Assembly: GCF_036320965.1 (NCBI RefSeq)
Contig: NC_092276.1
Location: 9,769,298-9,833,297, forward strand
Length of the DNA stretch: 64,000 nt
Direction: 5' to 3'
Source: Panulirus ornatus
Lineage: Eukaryota; Arthropoda; Malacostraca; Decapoda; Palinuridae
Made by a program: the position numbers and the translations under genes
In this document: one piece after another, positions 10,255 to 24,530 of the stretch
How the letters are laid out: the number at the start of each line of letters is the position of its first letter
Position numbering within the stretch: the first letter of the stretch is position 1
The notes under the pieces: generated by a model
What the model saw: only the letters and a program-made list of their open reading frames with translations
Told to the model about the DNA's origin: nothing
Databases searched by the model: none

Positions 10255-11340
10255 ACAGATGATATTAAGGAAATATTGAGATCAACAGATGATATTAAGG
10301 AAATATTGAGATCAACAGATGATATTAAGGAAATATCGAGATCAACAGATGATATTAAGGAAATATTGAGATCAACAGATGATATTAAGGAAATATTGAG
10401 ATCAACAGATGATATTAAGGAAATATTGAGATCAACAGATGATATTAAGGAAATATTGAGATCAACAGATGATATTAAGGAAATATTGAGATCAACAGAT
10501 GATATTAAGGAAATATTGAGATCAACAGATGATATTAAGGAAATATTGAGATCAACAGATGATATTAAGGAAATATTGAGATCAACAGATGATATTAAGG
10601 AAATATTGAGATCAACAGATGATATTAAGGAAATATTGAGATCAACAGATGATATTAAGGAAATATTGAGATCAACAGATGATATTAAGGAAATATTGAG
10701 ATCAACAGATGATATTAAGGAAATATTGAGATCAACAGATGATATTAAGGAAATATTGAGATCAACAGATGATATTAAGGAAATATTGAGATCAACAGAT
10801 GATATTAAGGAAATATGAGATCAACAGATGATATTAAGGAAATATTGAGATCAACAGATGATATTAAGGAAATATTGAGATCAACAGATGATATTAAGGA
10901 AATATTGAGATCAACAGATGATATTAAGGAAATATTGAGATCAACAGATGATATTAAGGAAATATTGAGATCAACAGATGATATTAAGGAAATATTGAGA
11001 TCAACAGATGATATTAAGGAAATATTGAGATCAACAGATGATATTAAGGAAATATTGAGATCAACAGATGATATTAAGGAAATATTGAGATCAACAGATG
11101 ATATTAAGGAAATATTGAGATCAACAGATGATATTAAGGAAATATTGAGATCAACAGATGATATTAAGGAAATATTGAGATCAACAGATGATATTAAGGA
11201 AATATTGAGATCAACAGATGATATTAAGGAAATATTGAGATCAACAGATGATATTAAGGAAATATTGAGATCAACAGATGATATTAAGGAAATATTGAGA
11301 TCAACAGATGATATTAAGGAAATATTGAGATCAACAGATA
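10255..11340. repeat. Array: first homogeneous block
   Basis: About 36 nearly identical consensus monomers. The only irregularities are one TCGAGA variant near 10336 and a single-base deletion at about 10816 (AAATATGAG), which splits the + frame. The block ends at a monomer lacking three bases (ACAGATATTAAAG) near 11336. Confidence 0.85.
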
Positions 11341-12810
11341 TTAAAGAAATATTGAGATCAACAGATTATATTAAAAGAAATATTGAGATCAACAGATGAT
11401 ATTAAGAAAATATTGAGATCAACAGATGATATTAAGGAAATATTGAGATCAACAGATGATATTAAGGAAATATTGAGATCAACAGATGATATTAAGGAAA
11501 TATTGAGATCAACAGATGATATTAAGGAAATATTGAGATCAACAGATGATATTAAGGAAATATTGAGATCAACAGATGATATTAAGGAAATATTGAGATC
11601 AACAGATGATATTAAGGAAATATTGAGATCAACAGATGATATTAAGAAAATATTGAGATCAACAGATGATATTAAGGTAATATTGAGATCAACAGATGAT
11701 ATTAAGAAAATATTGGGATCAACAGATGATATTAAGGTAATATTGAGATCAACAGATGATATTAAGGAAATATTGAGATCAACAGATGATATTAAAGAAA
11801 TATTGAGATCAGCAGATGATATGAAGGGCATATTGAGATCAACAGATGATATTGATGTAATATTGAGATCAACAGATGATATGAAGGTAATATTAAGATC
11901 AACAGATGATATTAAGGAAATATTGAGATCAAGAGATGATATTAAGGAAATATCGAGATCAAGAGATGATATTAAGTTAATATTGAGATCAACAAATGAT
12001 ATTGAGGAAATATTGAGATCAACAGATGATATTAAGGACATATTGAGATCAACAGATGATATTAAGGAAATATTGAGATCTACAGATGATATTAAGGAAT
12101 TACTGAGATCAACAGTGATATTAAGGTAATATTGAGATCAACAGATGATATTAAGGTAATATTGAGGTCAACAGATGATATTAAAGAAATATTGTGATCA
12201 ACAGATGATATTAAGGAAATATTGAGATCAACAGATGATACTAAGGAAATATCGAGATCAACAGACGATATTAAGGAAATATCACGATCAACAGGTGATA
12301 TGAAGGAAATACTGAGATCAACGGATGATATTAAGGTAATATTGAGATCAACGGATGATATTAAGGTAATATTGAGATCAACAGATGATATTAAGGTAAT
12401 ATTGAGATCAACAGATGATATTAAGGTAATATTGAGATCAACAGATGATATTAAGGTAATATTGAGATCAACAGATGATATTAAGGAAATATCGAGATCA
12501 ACAGATGATATTAAGGAAATATTGAGATCAACAGATGATATTAAGGAAATATCGAGATCAACAGATGATATTAAGGAAATATCAAGATCAACAGATGATA
12601 TTAAGGAAATACTGAGATCAACAGATGATATTAAGGTAATATTAGATCAACAGATGATATTAAGGAAATATTGAGATCAACAGATGATATTAAGGAAATA
12701 TTGAGATCAACAGATGATATTAAGGAAAAATTAAGATCAACAGATATGAAGGGCATATTGAGATCAACAGATGATATTAAGGACATATTGAGATCAACAG
12801 ATGATATTAA

Positions 12811-13950
12811 GGTAATATTGAGGTCAACAGATGATATTAAGGAAATATTGACATCAACAGATGATATTAAGAAAATATTGAGATCAACAGATGATACTAA
12901 GGAAATATCGAGATCCACAGATGATATTAAGGAAATATCAAGATCAACAGTTGATATTAAGGAATTGTTGAGATCAACAGATGACATTAAGCTAATATTG
13001 AGATCAACAGATGATATTTAGGAAATATTGACGTCAACATGTGATATTAAGGAAATATTGAGATCAACAGATGATATTAAGGAAATATCAAGATCACCAG
13101 ATGATATTAAGGAAATATTGAGATCAATAGATGATATTAAGGAAATATCAAGATCAACAGATGATATTAAGGAAATTCTGAGATCAACAGATGATATTAA
13201 GGAAATAATGAGATCAACAGATGATATTAAAGAAATATTGAGAGCAAGAGATGATATTGTGGAAATATTGAGATCAATAGATGATATTAAGGACATATTG
13301 AGATCAACAGATGATATTAAGGAAATATTGAGATCAACATATGATATTAAGGAAATACTGAGATCAACAGGTGATATTAAGGTAATATTGAGGTCAACAG
13401 ATGATATTAATGAAATATTGACATCAACAGATGATATTAAGAAAATATTGAGATCAACAGATGATACTAAGGAAATATCGAGATCCACAGATGATATTAA
13501 GGAAATATCAAGATCAACAGATGATATTAAGGAAATGTTGAGATCAACAGATGATATTAAGCTAATATTGAGATCAACAGATGATATTTAGGAAATATTG
13601 ATGTCAACATGTGATATTACGGAAATATTGAGATCAACAGATGATATTAAGGAAATATCAAGATCACCAGATGATATTAAGGAAATATTGAGATCAATAG
13701 ATGATATTAAGGAAATATCAAGATCAACAGATGATATTAAGGAAATTCTGAGATCAACAGATGATATTAAGGAAATAATGAGATCAACAGATGATATTAA
13801 GGAAATATTGAGATCAACAGATGATATTGTGGAAATATTGAGATCAACAGATGATATTAAGGACATATTGAGATCAACAGATGATATTAAGGAAATATTG
13901 AGATCAACAGATGATATTAAGGAAATACTGAGATCAACAGGTGATATTAA
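12811..13950. repeat. 19-monomer higher-order repeat, two 570-bp copies
   Basis: 12811-13380 and 13381-13950 align without gaps at an offset of 570 bp (19 x 30), with about 11 differences (about 98% identity). Shared private variants include GACATCAACAG, GAGATCCACAG, the stop-creating GATATTTAGG (13012/13582), CAACATGTGATATT and AGATCACCAG. Monomers inside one copy differ far more from each other than equivalent monomers in the two copies. Confidence 0.92.
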
Positions 13951-16600
13951 GGTAATATTGAGATCAACAGATGATATTAAGGTAATATTGAGGTCAACAG
14001 ATGATATTAAAGAAATATTGTGATCAACAGATGATATTAAGGAAATATTGAGATCAACAGATGATACTAAGGAAATATCGAGATCAACAGATGATATGAA
14101 GGAAATATCACGATCAAGAGATGATATGAAGGAAATACTGAGATCAACAGATGATATTAAAGAAATATTGAGATCAACAGATGATATTAAGGGCATATCG
14201 AGATCAACAGATGATATTAAGGAAATATTGAGATCAACAGATAATATTAAGGAATTATTCAGATCAACAGATGATATTAAGGTAATATTGAGATCAACAG
14301 ATGATATTAAGTAAATATTGAGATCAACAGATGATATTAAAGAAATAATGAGATCAACAGATGATATTAAGGACATATTGAGATCAACAGATGATATTAA
14401 GGGCATATTTAGATCAACAGATGATATTAAGGAAATATTGAGATCAACAGATGATATTAAGGAAATATTGAGATCAATAGATGATATTAAGGAAATAATG
14501 AGATCAACAGATGATATTAAGGTAATACTGAGATCAACAGATGGTATTAAGAAAATATTGAGATCAACAGATGATATTAAGGAAATATTGAGATCAACAG
14601 ATGATATTAAGGAAATAACGAGATCAACAGATGATATTAAGGAAATATCAAGATGAACAGATGATATTAAGGAAATACTGAGATCAACTGATGATATTAA
14701 GGTAATATTGAGATCAACAGATGATATTAATTAAATATTGAGATCAACAGATGATATTAAAGAAATATTGAGATCAACAGATGATATTTAGGGCATATTG
14801 AGATCAACAAATGATATTAAGGAAATATTGAGATCAACAGACGATATTAAGGACATATTGACATCAACAGATGATATTAAGGAAATATTTAGATCAACAG
14901 ATGATATTAAGGAAATATTGAGATCAACAAATGATATTAAGAAAATATTGAGATCAACAGATGATATTAAGGTAATATTGAGATCAAAAGATGATATTAA
15001 GGAAATATTGAGATCAACAGATGATATTCAAGAAATATTGAGATCAACAGATGATATTAAGGGCATATTGAGATCAACAGATGATATTAAGGAAATATTC
15101 AGATCAACAGATGATATTAAGGACATATTTAGATCAACAGATAATATTAAGGTAATATTGAGGTCAACAGATGATATTAAGCAAATATTGATATTAATAT
15201 ATGATATTAAGGAAATATTAAGATCAACAGATGATATTAAGGAAATACTGAGATCAACAGATGATAATAAGGTAATATTGATACCAACAGATGATATTAA
15301 GGAAATATCAAGATCAACAGATGATATTAAGGAAATATTGAGATCAACAGATGATATTAAGGAAATGTCAAGATCAACAGATGATATTAAGGAAATATTG
15401 AGATCAACAGATGATATTAAGGAAATAATGAGATCAACAGATAATATTAAGGTAATATTGTGATCAACAGATGATATTAAGGAAATATTGAGATCATCAG
15501 GTGATATTAAGGTAATATTGAGATCAACAGATGATATTAAGGTAATATTGAGATGAACAGATGATATTAAAGAAATATTGTGATCAACAGATCATATTAA
15601 GGAAATATTGAGATCCACAGATGATATAAAGGAAATATTGAGATCAACAGATGATATTAAAGAAATATTGAGATCAACAGATGATATTAAGGGCATATTG
15701 AGATCAATAGATGATATTAATGAAAGATTGAGATGAACAGATGATATTAAGGAAATATTGAGATCAACAGATGATATTAAGGGCATATTGAGATCAGCAG
15801 ATGATATTAAGGTAATACTGACGTCAACAGATGATATTAAGGAAATATTGACATCAACAGATGATATTAAGGTAATATTGACGTCAACAGATGATATTAA
15901 GGAAATATTAAGATCAACAGATGATAATAAGGAAATATCGAGATCAACAGATGATATTAAGGAAATATCACGATCAACAGATGATATGAAGGAAATACTG
16001 AGATCAACGGATATTAAGTTAATATTTAGATCAACAGATGATATTAAGGTAATATTGAGATCAACAGATGACATTAAGGTAATATTGAGATCAACAGATG
16101 ATGTTAAGGTAATATTGAGATCAACAGATGATATTAAGGAAATATCAAGATCAACAGATGAAATTAAGGAAATATTGAGATGAACAGATGATATTAAGGA
16201 AATATCGAGATCAACAGATGATAATAAGGAAATATCAAGATGACCAGATCATATTAAGGAAATACTTAGATCAACTGATGATATTAAGGTAATATTGAGA
16301 TCAACAGATGATATTAAGGAAATATTGAGATCAACAGATGATATTAAAGAAATATTGAGATCAACAGATGATATTAAGGGCATATTGAGATCAACAGATG
16401 ATATTAAGGAAATATTAAGTTCAACAGATGATATTAAGGACATATTGAGATCAACAGATGATATTAAGAAAATATTGAGATCAACAGATGATATTAAGGT
16501 AATATTGAGATCAACAGATGATATTAAGAAAATATTGGGATCAACAGATGATATTAAGGTAATATTGAGATCAACAGATGATATTAAGGAAATATTGAGA
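13951..16600. repeat. Array: variant-rich monomers
   Basis: Phase is kept almost perfectly at 30 bp to about 16010. There an ACGGATATTAAG monomer is short by 3 bases. Substitutions are frequent (TCACGATCAAG, GATATTAATATATG, GATACCAACAG). Confidence 0.8.
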
Positions 16601-17730
16601 TCAACAGATGATATTAAGAAATATTGAGATCAACAGATGATATTAAGGAAATATTGAGATCAACAGATGATATTAAGGAAATATTGAGATCAACAGATGA
16701 TATTAAGGTAATATTGAGATCAACAGATGATATTAAGGAAATATTGAGATCAACAGATGATATTAAGGAAATATCGAGATCAAGCAGATGATATTAAGGA
16801 AATATTGAGATCAACAGATGATATTAAGGAAATATTGAGATCAACAGATGATATTAAGGAAATATCGAGATCAACAGATGATATTAAGGAAATATGAGAT
16901 CAACAGATGATATTAAGGAAATATTGAGATCAACAGATGATATTAAGGAAATATTGAGATCAACAGATGATATTAAGGAATATTGAGATCAACAGATGAT
17001 ATTAAGGAATATTGAGATCAACAGATGATATTAAGGAAATATTGAGATCAACAGATGATAATAAGGAAATATTGAGATCAACAGATGATATTAAGGAATA
17101 CTGAGATCAACAGATGATATTAAGGAAATATTGAGATCAAAAGAAGATATTAAGGAAATATTGAGATCAACAGATGATATTAAGGGAATATTGAGATCAA
17201 CAGATGATATTAAGGAAATATTGAGATCAACAGATGATATTAAGGAAATATAAGATCAACAGATGATATTAAGGAAATACTGAGATCAACAGATGATATT
17301 AAGGTAATATTGAGATCAACAGATGATATTAAGGTAATATTGAGATCAACAGATGATATTAAAGGAAATATTGAGATCAACAGATGATATTAAGGAAATA
17401 TTGAGATCAACAGATGATATTAAGGAAATATCGAGATCAACAGATGATATTAAGGAAATATCAAGATCAACAGATGATATTAAGGAAATATTGAGATCAA
17501 CAGATGATATTAAGGAAATATTGAGATCAACAGATGATATTAAGGAAATATCGAGATCAACAGATGATATTAAGGAAATATTGAGATCAACAGATGATAT
17601 TAAGGAAATATTAGATCAACAGATGATATTAAGGAAATATTGAGATCAACAGATGATATTAAGAAATATTGAGATCAACAGATGATATTAAGAAATATTG
17701 AGATCAACAGATGATATTAAGGGAAATATT
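16600..17730. repeat. Array: indel-rich stretch
   Basis: Consensus-like monomers carry many single-base gains or losses (AAGAAATATT at 16617, AAGCAGATG at 16783, AAATATGAG at 16891, AAGGAATATT at 16977 and 17007, AAAGGAAAT at 17361, AAATATTAGATC at 17607). This pattern suggests read or consensus error more than biology, because substitutions are few. Confidence 0.7.
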
Positions 17731-19314
17731 GAGATCAACAGATGATATTAAGGAAATATTGAGATCAACAGATGATATTAAGGAAATATTGAGATCAACA
17801 GATGATATTAAGGAAATATTGAGATCAACAGATGATATTAAGGAAATATTGAGATCAACAGATGATATTAAGGAAATACTGAGATCAAAAGATGATATTA
17901 AGGAAATATTGAGATCAACAGATGATATTAAGGAAATATTGAGATCAACAGATGATATTAAGGAAATATTGAGATCAACAGATGATATTAAGGAAATATT
18001 GAGATCAACAGATGATATTAAGGAAATATTAGATCAACAGATGATATTAAGGAAATATTGAGATCAACAGATGATATTAAGGTAATATTGAGATCAACAG
18101 ATGATATTAAGGAAATATTGATATCAACAGATGATATTAAGAATATATTGAGATCAACAGATGATATTAAGGAAATATTGAGATCAACAGATGATATTAA
18201 GGAAATACTGAGATCAACAGATGATATTAAGGAAATATCAAGATCAACAGATGATATTAAGGAAATATTGAGATCAACAGATGATATTAAGGAAATATTG
18301 AGATCAACAGATGATATTAAGGAAATATTGAGATCAACAGATGATATTAAGGAAATATTGAGATCAACAGATGATATTAAGGAAATATTGAGATCAACAG
18401 ATGATATTAAGGAAATATTGAGATCAACAGATGATATTAAGGACATATTGAGATCAACAGATGATATTAAGGAAATATTGAGGTCAACAGATGATATTAA
18501 GGAAATATTGAGATCAACAGATGATATTAAGGAAATATTGAGATCAACAGATGATATTAAGGAAATATTGAGATCAACAGATGATATTAAGAAATATTGA
18601 GATCAACAGATGATATTAAGGAAATATTGAGATCAACAGATGATATTAAGGAAATATTGAGATCAACAGATGATATTAAGGAAATATTGAGATCAACAGA
18701 TGATATTAAGGAAATATTGAGATCAACAGATGATATTAAGGAAATATTGAGATCAACAGATGATATTAAGGAAATATTGAGATCAACAGATGATATTAAG
18801 GAAATATTGAGATCAACAGATGATATTAAGGAAATATTGAGATCAACAGATGATATTAAGGAAATATTGAGATCAACAGATGATATTAAGGAAATATTGA
18901 GATCAACAGATGATATTAAGGAAATATTGAGATCAACAGATGATATTAAGGAAATATTGAGATCAACAGATGATATTAAGGAAATATTGAGATCAACAGA
19001 TGATATTAAGGAAATATTGAGATCAACAGATGATATTAAGGAAATATTGAGATCAACAGATGATATTAAGGAAATATTGAGATCAACAGATGATATTAAG
19101 GAAATATTGAGATCAACAGATGATATTAAGGAAATATTGAGATCAAAAGATGATATTAAGGAAATATTGAGATCAACAGATGATATTAAGGAAATATTGA
19201 GATCAACAGATGATATTAAGGAAATATTGAGATCAACAGATGATATTAAGGAAATATTGAGATCAACAGATGATATTAAGGAAATATCGAGATCAACAGA
19301 TGATATTAAGGAAA

Positions 19315-21400
19315 TATGAGATCAACAGATGATATTAAGTAATATTGAGATCAACAGATGATATTAAAGAAATATTGTGATCAACAGATGATATTAAGGA
19401 AATATTGAGATCAACAGATTATATAAGGAAATATTGAGATCAACAGATGATATTCGGAAATCACTGTGATCAACAGATGATATTAAGGAAATATTGAGAT
19501 CATCGATGATATTAAGGAATATTTAGATCAACAGAGGATATATAAGGAAATATTGAGATCAACAGATGATATTAAGGCATATTGAAGATCAACAGATGAT
19601 ATTAAGGAAATATTGAGATCAACAGATGATATTAAGGAAATATTAAGGTCAACAGATGATATTAAGGAAATATTGAGATAACAGTGATATTAAGGACATA
19701 TCGAGATCAACAGATGATATAAGGAAATATCGAGAGTCCAACAGGTTTATAATACGGAAATACTTGAGATTCAACAGATGATAAGATGATATTAAGGAAA
19801 TATTGAGATCAACAGATTGATATTAAGGGAATATTGAGATCAACAGATGATATTAAGGAAATATTGAGATCAACAGATGATATTAAGGAAATATTGAGAT
19901 CAACAGATGATATTAAGGAAATATTGAGATCAACAGATGATATTAAGGAAATATTGAGATCAACAGATGATATTAAGGAAATATTGAGATCAACAGATGA
20001 TATTAAGGAAATATTGAGATCAACAGATGATATTAAGGAAATATTGAGATCAACAGATGATATTAAGGTAATATTGAGATCAACAGATGATATTAAGGAA
20101 ATATTGAGATCAACAGATGATATTAAGGAAATATTGAGATCAACAGATGATATTAAGGAAATATTGAGATCAACAGATGATATTAAGGTAAAATTGAGAT
20201 CAACAGATGATATTAAGGAAATATTGAGATCAACAGATGATATTAAGGAAATATTGAGATCAACAGACAATATTAAGGAAATATGTAGATCAACAGATGA
20301 TATTAAGGAAATATTGAGATCAACAGATGATATTAAGGAAATATTGAGATCAACAGATGATATTAAGGAAATATTGAGATCAACAGATGATATTAAGGAA
20401 ATATTGAGATCAACAGATGATATAAGGTAATATTGAGATCAACAGATGATATTAAGGAAATATTGAGATCAACAGATGATATTAAGGAAATATTCAGATC
20501 AACAGATGATATTAAGAAATATTGAGATCAACAGATGATATTAAGGTAATATTGAGATCAACAGATGATATTAAGGAAATATTGAGATCAACAGATGATA
20601 TTAAGGAAATATCAGATCAACAGGATGATATTAAGGAAATATTGAGATCAACAGATGATATTAAGGAAATATTGAGATCAACAGATGATATTAAGGAAAT
20701 ATTGAGATCAACAGATGATATTAAGGTAATATTGAGATCAACAGATGATATTAAGGTAATATTGAGATCAACAGATGATATTAAGGAAATATGAGATCAA
20801 CAGATGATATTAAGGAAATATTGAGATCAACAGATGATATTAAGGAAATATTGAGATCAACAGATGATATTAAGGAAATTGAATCAACAGATGATATTAA
20901 GCCAATATTGAAGATCAACAGATGATATGAAGGAAATATTGAAATCAACAGATGATATTAAGGAAATATGAGATCAACAGATGATATTAAGGAAATATTG
21001 AGATCAACAAGATATTAGGAAATATTGAGATCAACAGATGATATTAAGGAATAATGAGATCAACAGATGATATTAAGGTAATATTGAGATGAACAGATGA
21101 TATTAAGTAAATATTGAGATCAACAGATGATATTAAGATAATATTGATTCAACAGATGATATTAAAGAAATATTCAGATCAACAGATGATATTAAGGAAA
21201 TAATTGAATCAACAGTGATATTAAGAAAATATTGGGTCAACAGATGATATTAAGGTAATATTGAGTCAAAAAGAGATGATATTAAGTAAATATTGAGGTC
21301 AACAATGATATTAAGAAATATTGAATCAACAGATGATATTAAGGGCATATTGAGATCAAAAGATGATATTAATAAATATGAGATTAACAATGATATTAGG
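19315..21400. repeat. Array: noisy sequence approaching the assembly gap
   Basis: Indels and short scrambles cluster at 19320-19830 (for example CGAGAGTCCAACAGGTTTATAA at 19733) and again at 20870-21400, with a cleaner block between. The damage is worst beside the N-run, as expected at a low-coverage contig end. Confidence 0.75.
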
Positions 21401-21500
21401 NNNNNNNNNNNNNNNNNNNNNNNNNNNNNNNNNNNNNNNNNNNNNNNNNNNNNNNNNNNNNNNNNNNNNNNNNNNNNNNNNNNNNNNNNNNNNNNNNNNN
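21401..21500. other. Assembly gap (100 N)
   Basis: Exactly 100 N. This round number is the usual placeholder for a gap of unknown size. Monomers of the same array lie on both sides. Confidence 0.97.
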
Positions 21501-21840
21501 AACAGATTATATTAAGGAAATATTGAGATCAACAGATGATATTAAGGAAATATTGAGATCAACAGATGATATTAAGGAAATATTGAGATCAACAGATGAT
21601 ATTAAGGTAATATTGAGATCAACAGATGATATTAAGGAAATATTGAGATCAACAGATGATATTAAGGAAATATTGAGATCAACAGATGATATTAAGGAAA
21701 TATTGAGATCAACAGATGATATTAAGGAAATATTGAGATCAACAGATGATATTAAGGAAATATTGAGATCAACAGATGATATTAAGGAAATATTGAGATC
21801 AACAGATGATATTAAGGAAATATTGAGATCAACAGATGAT

Positions 21841-22640
21841 ATTAAGCTAATATTGAGATCAACAGATGATATTAAGGAAATATTGACGTCAACAGGTGAT
21901 ATTAAGGAAATATTGAAATCAACAGATGATATTAAGGAAATATTGAGATCAACAGATGATATTAAGGAAATATTGAGATCAACAGATGATATTAAGGAAA
22001 TAATGAGATCAACAGATGATATTAAGGTAATATTGAGATCAACAGATGATATTAAGGTAATATTAAGATCAACAGATGATATTAAGGAAATATTGAGATC
22101 AACAGATGATATTAAGGAAATATTGAGATCAACAGATGATATTAAGGTAATATTGAGATCAACAGATGATATTAAGGAAATATTGAGATCAACAGATGAT
22201 ATTAAGGATATATTGAGATCAACAGATGATATTAAGGAAATATTCAGATCAACAGATGATATTAAGGAAATAATGAGATCAACAGGTGATATTAAGAAAA
22301 TATTGAGGTCAACAGATGATATTAAGGTAATATTGAGATCAAAAGATGATATTAAGTAAATATTGAGGTCAACAGATGATATTAAAGAAATATTGAGATC
22401 AACAGATGATATTAAGGGCATATTGAGATCAAAAGATGATATTAAGTAAATATTGAGATCAACAGACGATATTAAGGACATATTGAGATCAAAAGAAGAT
22501 ATTAAGGTAATGTTGAGGTCAACAGATGTTATTAAGGAAATATTGACATCAACATATGATATTAAGGAAATATCAAGATCAACAGATGATATTAAGGAAA
22601 TACTGAGATCAACAGATGATATTAAGGTAATATTGAGATC
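21841..22640. repeat. Long-range higher-order block, copy 1
   Basis: It carries the private marker chain: AAGCTAATATT, GACGTCAACAGGTG, AATAATGAGATC, AGATCAAAAG with the stop AAGTAAATATT, GGGCATATT, AACAGACGATATT, AAAAGAAGATATT with GGTAATGTTGAGG (22494-22518), and ACATCAACATATG. The same chain recurs in blocks at about 28021, 32180 and 48985, and its second half recurs at about 24040. Confidence 0.88.
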
Positions 22641-24029
22641 AACAGATGATATTAAGGAAATATTGAGATCAACAGATGATATTAAGGAAATATTGAGATC
22701 AACAGATGATATTAAGGAAATATTGAGATCAACAGATGATATTAAGGAAATATTGAGATCACAGATGATATTAAGGAAATATTGAGATCAACAGATGATA
22801 TTAAGGTAATATTGAGATCAACAGATGATATTAAGGAAATATTGAGATCAACAGATGATATTAAGGAAATATTGAGATCAACAGATGATATTAAGGAAAT
22901 ATTGAGATCAACAGATGATATTAAGGAAATATTGAGATCAACAGATGATATTAAGGAAATATTGAGATCAACAGATGATATTAAGAAATATTGAGATCAA
23001 CAGATGATATTAAGGAAATATTGAGATCAACAGATGATATTAAGGAAATATTGAGATCAACAGATGATATTAAGGACATATTGAGATCAACAGATGATAT
23101 TAAGGTAATATTGAGGTCAACAGATGATATTAAGGAAATATTGACATCAACAGATGATATTAAGGAAATATCTGAGATCAACAGATGATATTAAGGAAAT
23201 ATTGAGATCAACAGATGATATTAAGGTAATATTGAGATCAACAGATGATATTAAGGAAATATTGAGATCAACAGATGATATTAAGGAAATATTGAGATCA
23301 ACAGATGATATTAAGGAAATATTGAGATCAACAGATGATATTAAGGAAATATTGAGATCAACAGATGATATTAAGGAAATATTGAGATCAACAGATGATA
23401 TTAAGGAAATATTGAGATCAACAGATGATATTAAGGAAATATTGAGATCAACAGATGATATTAAGGAAATATTGAGATCAACAGATGATATTAAGGAAAT
23501 ATTGAGATCAACAGATGATATTAAGGAAATATTGAGATCAACAGATGATATTAAGGAAATATTGAGATCAACAGATGATATTAAGGAAATATTGAGATCA
23601 ACAGATGATATTAAGGAAATATTGAGATCAACAGATGATATTAAGGAAATATTGAGATCAACAGATGATATTAAGGAAATATTGAGATCAACAGATGATA
23701 TTAAGGAAATATTGAGATCAACAGATGATATTAAGGAAATATTGAGATCAACAGATGATATTAAGGTAATATTGAGATCAACAGATGATATTAAGGAAAT
23801 ATTGAGATCAACAGATGATATTAAGGAAATATTGAGATCAACAGATGATATTAAGGTAATATTGAGATCAACAGATGATATTAAGGAAATATTGAGATCA
23901 ACAGATGATATTAAGGAAATATTGAGATCAACAGATGATATTAAGGAAATATTGAGATCAACAGATGATATTAAGGAAATATTGAGATCAACAGATGATA
24001 TTAAGGAAATATTGAGATCAACAGATGAT

Positions 24030-24530
24030 ATTAAGGTAATATTGAGATCAAAAGATGATATTAAGTAAATATTGAGGTCAACAGATGATATTAAAGAAAT
24101 ATTGAGATCAACAGATGATATTAAGGGCATATTGAGATCAAAAGATGATATTAAGTAAATATTGAGATCAACAGACGATATTAAGGACATATTGAGATCA
24201 AAAGAAGATATTAAGGTAATGTTGAGGTCAACAGATGATATTAAGGAAATATTGACATCAACATATGATATTAAGGAAATATCAAGATCAACAGATGATA
24301 TTAAGGAAATACTGAGATCAACAGATGATATTAAGGTAATATTTAGATCAACAGATGATATTAAGGAAATATTGAGGTCAACAGGTGATATTAAGGAAAT
24401 ATTGAGATCAACAGATGATATTAAGGAAATATCAAGATCAACAGATGATGTTAAGGAAATATCAAGATCGACAGATGATATTAAGAAAATAATGAGATCA
24501 ACAGATGATATTAAGGTATAATTGAGATCA
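24030..24530. repeat. Long-range higher-order block, partial copy 2
   Basis: It carries the second half of the marker chain (AAGTAAATATT twice, GGGCATATT, AGAAGATATT at 24203, GGTAATGTTGAGG). It continues with ATGATGTTAAGG, GATCGACAG and the GGTATAATTG ending near 24520 that is also found at 33150 and 49945. Confidence 0.88.

Noticed and set aside
1111..11340. Common origin of the 1111-1305 and 8302-53714 arrays
   Set aside because: Only the 30-bp period is shared. The unit sequences do not align in any rotation or orientation that I tried by eye.
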